Origin: a virus
Virus record (IMG/VR): IMGVR_UViG_3300032323_000448
Coordinates: 1 to 54,160 of that record
Length of the DNA stretch: 54,160 bases
Strand: one strand, 5' to 3'
The position numbers and the translations under genes are program-made. Positions 38,477-45,820 of the stretch are shown here, one piece after another (positions within the stretch are counted from its first letter, which is position 1; the number at the start of each line of letters is the position of its first letter). The notes under the pieces are model-generated. The model saw only the letters and a program-made list of their open reading frames with translations, was not told the origin of the DNA and searched no databases.

Positions 38477-38565
38477 ACCACACCCCATCGGAGCGCTTTG
38501 AGCGCGTTGTCTTCCTTGTCGCTGTCATCGTTGTCCTGCTGGACGTTCTGATCTGGAGGCCGTGA
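38473..38565 (+). CDS. Single-pass membrane micro-protein (30 aa)
   Basis: MNHTPSERFERVVFLVAVIV, then VLLDVLIWRP: one hydrophobic helix after a charged start. Its ATG overlaps the previous stop (ATGA), and its stop overlaps the next start (TGATG). The chain of overlaps makes it a likely gene. Function unknown. Confidence 0.58.
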   Translation: MNHTPSERFERVVFLVAVIVVLLDVLIWRP

Positions 38566-38777
38566 TGGAACAACTCTACAAAGACGCATTTTTTGATGAA
38601 CAGAAGAATGGGCGGCTGGTGTTCGTCATGACGCTTAACGACTCCGAGCAACTGCGCTTTTTTGTCGGCATCGGGCAGGGCCTTAACGATGCCATCGACG
38701 TAAACAACACAATCGCCCACGGCATGACCCTGCCAGCGGAAGCGGGAATTGCCATCTTCTTTGGGAGCTCTCAATGA
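38565..38777 (+). CDS. Hypothetical protein (70 aa)
   Basis: GGAGG is 5 bases before the ATG. MEQLYKDAFFDEQKNGRLVF, then LNDSEQLRFFVGIGQGLNDA and a hydrophobic C-terminal strand. Alpha/beta without a membrane helix. The stop overlaps the next gene by 4 bases. No known family. Confidence 0.65.
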   Translation: MEQLYKDAFFDEQKNGRLVFVMTLNDSEQLRFFVGIGQGLNDAIDVNNTIAHGMTLPAEAGIAIFFGSSQ

Positions 38778-38944
38778 CCTTCCAACAAGAGTACGAGGAG
38801 TGGTTGAACGACCCTCAAGCCCAAGCCGAATATCAGCAATGGAGACAAGACCAGATACGAAACCAACTTCCAGACCCCTTCACCACAGATCCTTCCATCT
38901 TTCTTAAACAACTTAGTGAGTTAAAAAATGAGTCTCTTCGCTGA
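38774..38944 (+). CDS. Small Gln-rich hypothetical protein (56 aa)
   Basis: MTFQQEYEEWLNDPQAQAEY, then QQWRQDQIRNQLPDPFTTDP: a Gln/Glu-rich helix and a short C-terminal helix. It overlaps the previous gene by 4 bases and the SSB-like gene by 17, so translation is probably coupled. The high Gln content differs from its neighbours. Function unknown. Confidence 0.6.
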   Translation: MTFQQEYEEWLNDPQAQAEYQQWRQDQIRNQLPDPFTTDPSIFLKQLSELKNESLR

Positions 38945-39572
38945 AAGCACCGGTGGTTCCTTCAAGCCCGTTCCGGCGGGTATGCACCTTGCCCGTTGCT
39001 ACCGCATCATCGACCTCGGCACCCAGAAGTCCGAGTACGAGGGCAAGGTCAACTTCCTTCGCAAGATCAAAGTCGTCTGGGAGGTGCATGGCACCGACGA
39101 TGACGGCACCCCCATCGTCACCGACAAGGGCGAGCCCTTCATCATCACCAAGGACTACACCCTGTCTTGGGGCGAGAAGGCCAACCTTCGCAAAGACCTC
39201 GAGGCATGGCGCGGCAAGCCCTTCTCCCAAGACGAGCAGCGCCGGTTTGACCTCAAGAACGTGCTGGACAAGTTCTGCATGATCAACGTGCAGCACAAGC
39301 CCCGTCGCACCGGTGACGGCGTGTATGCCAACGTGGTCAGCGTTACTCCCGTCCCTGCGGCTCTCAAAGCCTCCATGCCCAAGGGTTTCAACCCCGCCCA
39401 GATGTTCACCCTCGGTGAGCCAGACATGGAGATGTTTGAGACCTTTGGCGATTACCTCAAAGAGCAGATCAAGCAAAGCCCCGAGTGGAAGGCTCTGTTC
39501 GCCGCATCCCCTGAGACCAAAACCTCTAAAGGAGCCGATGATGACTTTGGCGATGACGAGATCCCCTTCTGA
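38928..39572 (+). CDS. Single-stranded DNA-binding protein-like (214 aa)
   Basis: MSLFAESTGGSFKPVPAGMH, then a beta-rich OB-like body (CYRIIDLGTQKSEYEGKVNF; LRKIKVVWEVHG) and an acidic, disordered C terminus ending DDDFGDDEIPF. That acidic tip with a final hydrophobic pair is the usual partner-binding end of SSB proteins. With the PD-(D/E)XK nuclease downstream it suggests a recombination or replication unit. SSB activity is inferred from tail and fold pattern. Confidence 0.7.
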   Translation: MSLFAESTGGSFKPVPAGMHLARCYRIIDLGTQKSEYEGKVNFLRKIKVVWEVHGTDDDGTPIVTDKGEPFIITKDYTLSWGEKANLRKDLEAWRGKPFSQDEQRRFDLKNVLDKFCMINVQHKPRRTGDGVYANVVSVTPVPAALKASMPKGFNPAQMFTLGEPDMEMFETFGDYLKEQIKQSPEWKALFAASPETKTSKGADDDFGDDEIPF

Positions 39573-39888
39573 AGCCAACATGACCCTGCACCTGTTTGAC
39601 TTCAATCCGACAGGTGAGCAGCTTCGGGATGCCGGGGTTGCCAAGGTCTACAAGCACCACTCTGGCTGGGTCGATAAGGCCCGGTCCACCGCCAAGGCTA
39701 TTGCGGCTTGGAGGGGGTCGGTGTCCATCGACGAGGTGCTGGAGGCTTGCCCCCGGCCCGAGTCGGTCCACCCCAACGCCACCGGCAGCATCTTTCGGGA
39801 GAAGTGCTGGAAGCGCGTCGGCTATACCCAGTCCAAGTCCCCTGCGGCGCACGCTCGCGTGGTGGGCATCTACGAGCTAATCAAATGA
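39541..39888 (+). CDS. Conserved hypothetical protein between SSB and exonuclease genes (115 aa)
   Basis: The ATG at 39541 has GGAG 6 bases upstream and overlaps the SSB tail in another frame. An ATG at 39580 gives MTLHLFDFNPTGEQLRDAGV, the usual family-like start, so the true start is uncertain. The body contains KARSTAKAIAAWRGSVSIDE and FREKCWKRVGYTQSKSPAAH, with a Cys-Trp helix. I recall this small protein near phage recombination genes. Function unknown. Confidence 0.68.
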   Translation: MTLAMTRSPSEANMTLHLFDFNPTGEQLRDAGVAKVYKHHSGWVDKARSTAKAIAAWRGSVSIDEVLEACPRPESVHPNATGSIFREKCWKRVGYTQSKSPAAHARVVGIYELIK

Positions 39889-40637
39889 GCATCATCGTTC
39901 GCGCATCGGAATCCCTGCACTGGTACCGCAGGGATGGCACCCCCCAGTACTCGGTGGAGGCAGCCAAGGGAGGCATGAGGGCTACAACCCTCAGAGACGC
40001 ACGCAAGATGAATCTGGTGCCCTCGGTCACCACCATCCTTAAGTGCGCCGCCAGCCCCGGTCTGGAGGCCTGGAAGCTCAATCAGATGCTTCTGGCAGCT
40101 CTCACCCTTCCTAGGGTGGATGGCGAGTCTGAGGAGTCGTTTGTCACCCGTGTGGTGGCCGACTCCAAAGAACACGCCAAGATGGCTGCGGAGCGGGGGA
40201 CTCGAGTCCACGCCGCGGTTGAGAAGCACTATGAGGGGGTGGTCGATGAGGCCATGTCCGAGTACCAGATCGGCGTGAGCAAGTCGATCCAAGAGGCCTT
40301 TGGTGACCTAGCGTTCCTGCCAGAGAAGGCCTTTGCCCACGAGCTGGGGTTCGGCGGGAAGGTGGATCTGCACGCCCCTGGGGTGGTGCTGGACATCAAG
40401 TCCAAGGAGTTCACCAGCGAGGACAAGGTCGAGGCCTATGACGAGCACATGATGCAGCTTGCCGCCTACCGGGTAGGTCTGGGAATGCCCGAGGCCCGCT
40501 GCGCCAACGTGTTTGCCTCAGTCCTTGAGCCCGGTCTTTGCAAGATCGTGGAGTGGTCGCAAGAGGATCTGTCTCGCGGCTGGACCATGTTTGAGGCTTT
40601 GCTCAACTATTGGCAAGCCAAGAATCAACACAAGTGA
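39885..40637 (+). CDS. PD-(D/E)XK exonuclease, RecB/Cas4-like (250 aa)
   Basis: MSIIVRASESLHWYRRDGTP, then a LVPSVTTILKCAASPGLEAW segment. A nuclease core follows: RGTRVHAAVEKHYEG (about 101-115), HELGFGGKVDLHAPGVVLDI with the D and the I-K-S-K lysine (150-175), and LAAYRVGL with the QxxxY pattern. It likely resects DNA ends with the SSB-like protein. ATGA overlap with the previous gene. Confidence 0.8.
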   Translation: MSIIVRASESLHWYRRDGTPQYSVEAAKGGMRATTLRDARKMNLVPSVTTILKCAASPGLEAWKLNQMLLAALTLPRVDGESEESFVTRVVADSKEHAKMAAERGTRVHAAVEKHYEGVVDEAMSEYQIGVSKSIQEAFGDLAFLPEKAFAHELGFGGKVDLHAPGVVLDIKSKEFTSEDKVEAYDEHMMQLAAYRVGLGMPEARCANVFASVLEPGLCKIVEWSQEDLSRGWTMFEALLNYWQAKNQHK

Positions 40638-40644
40638 GGACAAA

Positions 40645-40812
40645 TTGGACAACTTACTCGGTATCGGTATTGTTGCGTGGGTCGGCCTCGCTTGGCTGAC
40701 TCATGTGATCGTTTGCATCTCAGCGGGCAAGTGGCTTTTCTTGCTGGCGGGTGCAATTTTCTTCCCCATCGGCTGTGTACACGGCACTGGGGTGTGGTTT
40801 GGCGCTTTCTAA
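40645..40812 (+). CDS. Small membrane protein, TTG start (55 aa)
   Basis: The likely start is TTG at 40645 with GAGGA upstream; no ATG is available. Two hydrophobic helices (LLGIGIVAWVGLAWLTHVIV; WLFLLAGAIFFPIGCVHG) joined by a short polar turn. It lies 7 bases after the nuclease gene. Its role is unknown; the two-helix shape resembles small phage membrane inhibitors or pinholins only superficially. Confidence 0.55.
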   Translation: MDNLLGIGIVAWVGLAWLTHVIVCISAGKWLFLLAGAIFFPIGCVHGTGVWFGAF

Positions 40813-40827
40813 ATCGGGGGAAAGCGG

Positions 40828-40905
40828 ATGCTGGGCGGTTCTGTGAAAAAACATTGGATACCCGGACGCAGCGAGTACCCCACCTTAAAACTGGAGAAAA
40901 CATGA
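40828..40905 (+). CDS. Possible micro-gene coupled to Gp49-like gene (25 aa)
   Basis: MLGGSVKKHWIPGRSEYPTL, then KLEKT. It ends ATGA over the next gene's start, and GGGGA lies upstream, so it could be a coupled leader peptide. No hydrophobic or known motif. The evidence is only position and overlap. Confidence 0.35.
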   Translation: MLGGSVKKHWIPGRSEYPTLKLEKT

Positions 40906-41300
40906 TCAAAGAAGAACAGATCAAAGCAAAAATCAAAGACGCCGTGTACGTTGTGATGCCCGATGGTCGAACCACCATCTGCCAGATCCAGCTTGCCAAC
41001 GGCTTTTCTGTCATCGGAACCTCGTCGTGCATCAACAAGAATGACTTCAACCTGACCCTTGGGCGCGAGATCGCGTACAAGAATGCGTTTGAGAAGATCT
41101 GGGAACTAGAGGGCTATCTGGCGATGAACAAGCTCGTCGCTCTGCCTGTCGTCGATCCGATGAAGAAACCCCGCAAGCACAAGTACGGCATCAAGGCTGA
41201 CGGCACCCCTCGCAAGAAGCCCGGTCGCAAGCCGGCCAAAAAGGTTGCACCGCTTCCCCAAATTGAAGTTCCTGTGCTGACCGAGGTGGCGACGGCATGA
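40902..41300 (+). CDS. Gp49-family phage protein with basic tail (132 aa)
   Basis: MIKEEQIKAKIKDAVYVVMP, then GRTTICQIQLANGFSVIGTS and GREIAYKNAFEKIWELEGYL match the Phage_gp49_66 (Gp49) pattern. Added to this is a C-terminal segment with KPRKHKYGIKADGTPRKKPG, Lys/Arg-rich and AT-hook-like. GGAG lies 5 bases before the ATG. The Gp49 role is unknown; DNA contact by the tail is inferred. Confidence 0.8.
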   Translation: MIKEEQIKAKIKDAVYVVMPDGRTTICQIQLANGFSVIGTSSCINKNDFNLTLGREIAYKNAFEKIWELEGYLAMNKLVALPVVDPMKKPRKHKYGIKADGTPRKKPGRKPAKKVAPLPQIEVPVLTEVATA

Positions 41301-41524
41301 ACCCCTATCTGGACATCAACGAGATCAAGGAAGTCTTCTTTAAGTGCCACTTGAAGGAGAACCACAACTTCCTCGAGGAAGACCTCCAGACGCTGGCAGA
41401 CGCGCTCATCATGGCCGCCATGCCAGAGATCGTCCGCACGGAGCGCAAGGCCTGTATCAGCTTTGTGCGAACCCTCAATACCCTGGTGGCTGAGAAGCTC
41501 CAAGAGTACAGAGGGCCGCTGTGA
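41297..41524 (+). CDS. Hypothetical helical protein (75 aa)
   Basis: MNPYLDINEIKEVFFKCHLK, then helices (LEEDLQTLADALIMAAMPEI; TERKACISFVRTLNTLVAEK). The RKACISFVRTLN helix recalls REACAKVCE-type helices in the minus-strand operon. ATGA overlap with the Gp49-like gene and a GTGA overlap with the next gene. Function unknown. Confidence 0.65.
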   Translation: MNPYLDINEIKEVFFKCHLKENHNFLEEDLQTLADALIMAAMPEIVRTERKACISFVRTLNTLVAEKLQEYRGPL

Positions 41525-41742
41525 CACCAGCAGAGTTCATCACCGCACTTTTTGGAGACGGGTGGACTGAAGCCCAGCTACCCGTGTTTGCGATCATGAT
41601 CTCGTCCATGCAGGAGGACGCCAAGCGGTACCACGAAATCAGGGATGTCCTGTGCAAGGGTACCGACTGGGTGGCCGCCCGCGCCGACCTCATGATGGCC
41701 GATGAACAGATCGACAACGCTCGGCGTGCTGGGCTGCTATAA
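41521..41742 (+). CDS. Last gene of plus operon, hypothetical (73 aa)
   Basis: GTG start at 41521 inside the previous stop. MTPAEFITALFGDGWTEAQL, then a helical C terminus (YHEIRDVLCKGTDWVAARAD; MMADEQIDNARRAG). Its stop codon abuts the A-rich side of the leftward terminator at 41741..41766, so the two operons converge here. Function unknown. Confidence 0.65.
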   Translation: MTPAEFITALFGDGWTEAQLPVFAIMISSMQEDAKRYHEIRDVLCKGTDWVAARADLMMADEQIDNARRAGLL

Positions 41743-41766
41743 AAAACCCCGGCGCTAAGGCCGGGG
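41741..41766 (-). terminator. Rho-independent terminator of the leftward late operon
   Basis: On the minus strand, CCCCGGC and GCCGGGG (7 bp, 6-nt loop, 41766..41747) are followed by TTTTTT (41746..41741). It lies 44 bases beyond the transglycosylase stop and faces the end of the plus-strand operon. The plus side lacks a T-run, so it should stop leftward transcription only. Confidence 0.82.
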
Positions 41767-41809
41767 CAAAGACTCTTGAGATCTGGCAACTGCAAGAGTG
41801 ACCGTTAGG

Positions 41810-43003
41810 TCAGGGTCTAGCATAGCGGAAGGCAGGGCTTTGAGCCTCTTGCATCTCAGCCGCAGTTGCAGGGGCCACCGGTGGCTCGGCGCGGATCTTT
41901 CTGGCCCGATCCAGCACAGCCAGGGCCAGGGGAGATACACCCGCCATACCGCCACCTAGAGCGAGAATGGCCGGGTTACGCGACATCATCATGGCGCTTC
42001 CTAGGGCTCCGGTGCCGCTCAGAACTTGACCGGGCAAATCTTTTTGTTCAAGTCGAGTCGCGAACTCCTGTGCGTTACCAGCAACACCAGCACCAGCCAG
42101 ACCATATCGACCTATAGGGCTTTGGGCGATAGCGCCTACAGTTCCAGCAGCGCGAGCCAAGGGGCTAGGGGGGGTAGGGGCGGGGGGCTGGCCGTGGATG
42201 GACAACGCGCCAGGGCCGTAGAAGCCTTTCTTGGCAAGCGGGCCGGTGACCTTGCCCGAGGGCATGACGTTGCGGTAGGACTGCGCGGCCTCGGCAACCG
42301 TGTCAGCACCCTCGCGCATTACACCGGTGACCTTGGAGGCCCACTTCTGTCCAGGGCTCATAGGGCCGCCAGGAGTGCGCCCAGGAGCTCTAGCAGGGGG
42401 TTCGTCAGCGCCCAAGACAGCTCCAGCAACCATCCGACCGGCACCTAGGGAAGAGCCTACTGCACCACCTAGCAAAGCAGCGGTTGCGGTGCGGTTGTCT
42501 GATTCAGGCTCTACAGGCGCCTCAACAGCATCCGGCGGCGGGGCTTCCTCTTCAGGGGGAGGCTCAGAGAAGCCGCCATACGCTCTGATACGATTGACGT
42601 AATCGACGGACTGCGCGGGGGGGTCTCCTTTACCCGAAAAAAACGGGTGATCAGGCCCAGCGTTGTATCCCACAGCACCCAACACCGGGTCGCCAAACTT
42701 GTCGATTGACTGGCGCAGATACTTCATGCCAGCATCAATGTTGGCGTCCGGGTCGTCCATGAGCTGCTTGACCTCAAAGCCCAACAGCTTTCCGGTAGCA
42801 GGCTTGACCTGCATGATGCCGACCTCACCCGAAGAGCCGCGAACAACTTTTTCGCCGCTCTTATGGCGAAGCTGACTCTCGGTGTAGGCCAAGGCTGCGG
42901 CTAGGCGAGGATTGACACCATACCGGTTGGCAGAGTCAATCACCCGGCTAAGGTTAGCCCGCTGCTCTTCATCCAGCGTGTCGATGAATTTAAGATCGTC
43001 CAT
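41810..43003 (-). CDS. Virion lytic transglycosylase (SLT domain, 397 aa)
   Basis: Residues about 15-145 are an SLT/lysozyme-like domain: AALAYTESQLRHKSGEKVV with the likely catalytic Glu (E42), EVGIMQVKPATGK, DANIDAGMKYLRQSI and VGYNAGPDHP. The remaining 250 residues are Pro/Ala/Gly-rich with amphipathic helices, as in ejected internal proteins. It cuts peptidoglycan during entry, letting the tail tube through the wall. It is the last gene of the leftward operon, before a strong terminator. Confidence 0.85.
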   Translation of the reverse strand: MDDLKFIDTLDEEQRANLSRVIDSANRYGVNPRLAAALAYTESQLRHKSGEKVVRGSSGEVGIMQVKPATGKLLGFEVKQLMDDPDANIDAGMKYLRQSIDKFGDPVLGAVGYNAGPDHPFFSGKGDPPAQSVDYVNRIRAYGGFSEPPPEEEAPPPDAVEAPVEPESDNRTATAALLGGAVGSSLGAGRMVAGAVLGADEPPARAPGRTPGGPMSPGQKWASKVTGVMREGADTVAEAAQSYRNVMPSGKVTGPLAKKGFYGPGALSIHGQPPAPTPPSPLARAAGTVGAIAQSPIGRYGLAGAGVAGNAQEFATRLEQKDLPGQVLSGTGALGSAMMMSRNPAILALGGGMAGVSPLALAVLDRARKIRAEPPVAPATAAEMQEAQSPAFRYARP

Positions 43004-44724
43004 TACGGATTGCTCCTTTGACGATTAAGTCTCTCTCTGAGGGATTCAGCAGTGATCGGCGTAGGGGCCGCGCCAGAAGCAGCAGGAGTTGCGGGCCTTG
43101 CACCTGCGGGTCTAACGCTAGGAGCAGAAACAATGTTGACCAGCCTATCGTGGTAGCTATCAATCAAGTTCCTGTATTGATCGCTATCCTTGAACTCGTC
43201 AGCATTGAGCTTAGACGCTCGAAGCCCTTTAGCAACGCTACGCTCAAATTCAGCCCTAGCAGTAAGCATCGCAAGTTTCTTGCGGATAGTCCCAGGGTTG
43301 TCTTCGCCCGTAACGGAACCAGTCCCATACAGCCGACGTTCAAAGTCAGAGACAGCGCCTTGCCCTTGCTGCAATCTGCTGAACTGTAGCTGCATCTGAG
43401 CAAACAAAGATGCCGCAAGCTGGTAGTCGTTGATTTGCTCTTGAGGAAGACCTATGTTCCTCATGACGTTTTGAATCTCAGGGATACCAATGCTATAGCC
43501 GGTAAGACCAACGCCCGTTTCAAGCAACTTGCCAACCCCAGCCATGAAATCAGGCCGGTTAAAGATACCAAAAATCTTTTCAGAATTAGGCTTTGCGACA
43601 ATCGAATCAAGACTCTTATAAAGCGCAAGTCTTGATCCTACGTCTTCAGCGCTCGTCATTACGTTCTCAAAACGCCTTGCTCGGCCTTCTGCGTTTATCT
43701 TTGCTTCAGCCTTGGCCGCTTCTGTTTCAACCTCAAGCGCGGCTGTCGCTTCGCTGGGAGTTCTGGCCGCAGAACTAAGAGAGGGCCTAACAACAGGAGC
43801 AGCACCAGGAGGAACAGCCCCAGGAGCAGCCCCAGGGGTAGCCCCAGGAGCGGCAGCAGCAGCAGGAGTAGCAGCACTGGGTCGAGACAGAACCTTGGTG
43901 TAGCGATCAACGATCTCGTAGAAAGTCTTTGAGTCGCCAGTACGCCGAGCCCGATCAAGAGCCATAGCATCTTCTTCTGGCAACATCAACCGCATCGCGG
44001 GAGCGTTAGTTGCAGGATCGCCAGCAATAAAACGCTCAACAGGAGGCTTGCCGGGGAATGGGATGTACTCACGGGTAAGTTTGTTAACGTACCCACCCGG
44101 CTGAACAGAAATTGAGTCCATGGTCATCTTGTAGACGGACTCGTAAGCCTTCGCAACGTCGGGATTTGTAAGCTGCAATCTGGCGATCATGTCTGGAGTC
44201 ACCTCACGACCGTTGATCACCACTCCAGGCCCATAATTATTTCCCTGAGTCACCTGACTAATCGCCCCAGCAGCCGGAGTAGTTGCGGCACCGGGGGCAG
44301 TTGCTGCACCACGAGCGGGGGCCGCACCTAAAATGCTTGCGCCAGGGGCGGCAGCAGAAACAGAAGTTGCTTCAGTAGGCTTGTTCTCAAAGAACTCAAG
44401 CCCGCGCTTCTTCGTAGCCATCTCACGCTCGGCCTGGGCTATCTGTAAGCGCAGAGCAGCGAGTTCCTGATTCTCTTTTAGCTCCTTCTCTTCCGCAGCC
44501 CCAGTCAACCTTGCTGCGTTACCGAGGCTTTCAAAGAAGCTACCGGTTTGCGTAGGCGCAAGAAAACCCTGCGACATCGCCAACAGCGTTGGATCAAAGA
44601 GTCGGTTTTTGCGCTGGTCTAGCGCATCCGTCATCTGCTTGAGGGCAGACTGATACCGGGCTTCGCTGGTCTCATCAACAGGCAGCGAAGGCTTCAGAGC
44701 CGCAGCTAAGGGTGAGGTTGCCAT
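43003..44724 (-). CDS. Internal/ejection virion protein (573 aa)
   Basis: Helical with Ala/Pro-rich low-complexity linkers (about 130-165 and 280-315). An N-terminal helix bundle (QKNRLFDPTLLAMSQGFLA-like) and a coiled segment (ALRLQIAQAEREMATKKRGL) are followed by a C-terminal folded part with GIFNRPDFMAGVGKLLETGV and NDYQLAASLFAQMQLQFSRL. It lies between the transglycosylase and another ejection protein. The position fits P22 gp7/gp16/gp20-type proteins, but homology is not visible. Confidence 0.7.
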   Translation of the reverse strand: MATSPLAAALKPSLPVDETSEARYQSALKQMTDALDQRKNRLFDPTLLAMSQGFLAPTQTGSFFESLGNAARLTGAAEEKELKENQELAALRLQIAQAEREMATKKRGLEFFENKPTEATSVSAAAPGASILGAAPARGAATAPGAATTPAAGAISQVTQGNNYGPGVVINGREVTPDMIARLQLTNPDVAKAYESVYKMTMDSISVQPGGYVNKLTREYIPFPGKPPVERFIAGDPATNAPAMRLMLPEEDAMALDRARRTGDSKTFYEIVDRYTKVLSRPSAATPAAAAAPGATPGAAPGAVPPGAAPVVRPSLSSAARTPSEATAALEVETEAAKAEAKINAEGRARRFENVMTSAEDVGSRLALYKSLDSIVAKPNSEKIFGIFNRPDFMAGVGKLLETGVGLTGYSIGIPEIQNVMRNIGLPQEQINDYQLAASLFAQMQLQFSRLQQGQGAVSDFERRLYGTGSVTGEDNPGTIRKKLAMLTARAEFERSVAKGLRASKLNADEFKDSDQYRNLIDSYHDRLVNIVSAPSVRPAGARPATPAASGAAPTPITAESLRERLNRQRSNP

Positions 44725-44734
44725 GGTTCAGTCT

Positions 44735-45811
44735 TTAAGGGTATTCATAACCGCCGTAGTCATAGCCGCTGTAGTCAGGGCCGACGTAGGTGGGGACGGG
44801 GGAGTCAGGGCCGCCAAGATATTCCGGCATGGAGGTGGCTTCGCCTCGGAGGAAGTTGCTCCAGAAGGCCTCGTTCTGACCTTCCGTTTGAGCTGCCAAA
44901 ACGTCTTGTGCGGTGTATTCGCCTTTAGGGCCAGAGCCCGGTATGCCAAGAGACTTCAATAGCTTAACAATCTCAGTACCGCTCTTACCTGCGGCGGAAC
45001 TCGCAAGGAAGGTGCTCAGGCCGGTGACCCTTGCCATATCAGAGGTTTGATAAGCGCCAGCCTTGGGACCGGTGAAGGTCGAAAGACTACCCATCGGCAC
45101 TTGCTGACCCTGCATCAACCTAGACACAGCGGTAGCCGCCTTCAAGGGTGCCTCAAGCCTGGATTGCTCATAGGCTTGCTGCTCACCGCCGGCAGTCGTC
45201 ATGGCCTTGGCACCAGACAACCCGAGCTCCTGCTCAAGCTGCGCCTGACGAGCCTGCGTCTGTGCCACTTGGTTCTGTAGCTGCGCTTCCGCAGTAGCCG
45301 CATCAATAGCTTTGTTATATCCGGCGCTCAGGGCTCCGAATTGCTGACCGGTCAGGTTGCGCTGGATGTCAGCCAAGGATTGTCCCGTTGCTGCTGCATA
45401 CCGGCGGCTACCCAAGTCACCGCGGCCAACAGCCGCAGCGGTCAGGCTAGGCATCACGTTGCGGCGAATGTTCTGCTGGGCCAGACGCTCCATCTCATCC
45501 ACTACGTTCTGGGTGTAGGGATTCATGAAGCGGGAGATGTCACCGGTGTCGATGCCAGCAGCCTGCCCCGCGGTTTGTTGCGAGGCAGCCAGTTGCGGAC
45601 GATACGACTCAGCAGCAGTGGGAACTGCGGCGTAGCCCTGCTGTTGCAGTGCAGTCAGAGGAGCGACAAGCTGGTCCGGCGTCTTGGCAAGCTGGGCAGT
45701 CCCAGCCTGGGACAGGCCGGACAGGTAGTCGGTGTAATAACCAGGAGCTTCAGTTAGCTTTTTGGTTGTTTCCGTAATATCCGGAAGCGGCGCACCTTGA
45801 AAAACTGGCAT
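44735..45811 (-). CDS. Internal/ejection virion protein with MNPYTQNVVDEM motif (358 aa)
   Basis: The motif MNPYTQNVVDEMERLAQQNI, then LTAAAVGRGDLGSRRYAAAT (about 95-140) recurs in ejection-type proteins of many phages. It is followed by a long helix (LQNQVAQTQARQAQLEQELG). The C terminus is Pro/Tyr/Gly-rich (DYSGYDYGGYEYP). The head of the protein is Ala/Gln-rich. Probably packaged and ejected with the DNA. Confidence 0.73.
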   Translation of the reverse strand: MPVFQGAPLPDITETTKKLTEAPGYYTDYLSGLSQAGTAQLAKTPDQLVAPLTALQQQGYAAVPTAAESYRPQLAASQQTAGQAAGIDTGDISRFMNPYTQNVVDEMERLAQQNIRRNVMPSLTAAAVGRGDLGSRRYAAATGQSLADIQRNLTGQQFGALSAGYNKAIDAATAEAQLQNQVAQTQARQAQLEQELGLSGAKAMTTAGGEQQAYEQSRLEAPLKAATAVSRLMQGQQVPMGSLSTFTGPKAGAYQTSDMARVTGLSTFLASSAAGKSGTEIVKLLKSLGIPGSGPKGEYTAQDVLAAQTEGQNEAFWSNFLRGEATSMPEYLGGPDSPVPTYVGPDYSGYDYGGYEYP

Positions 45812-45820
45812 GTTCGGCTC

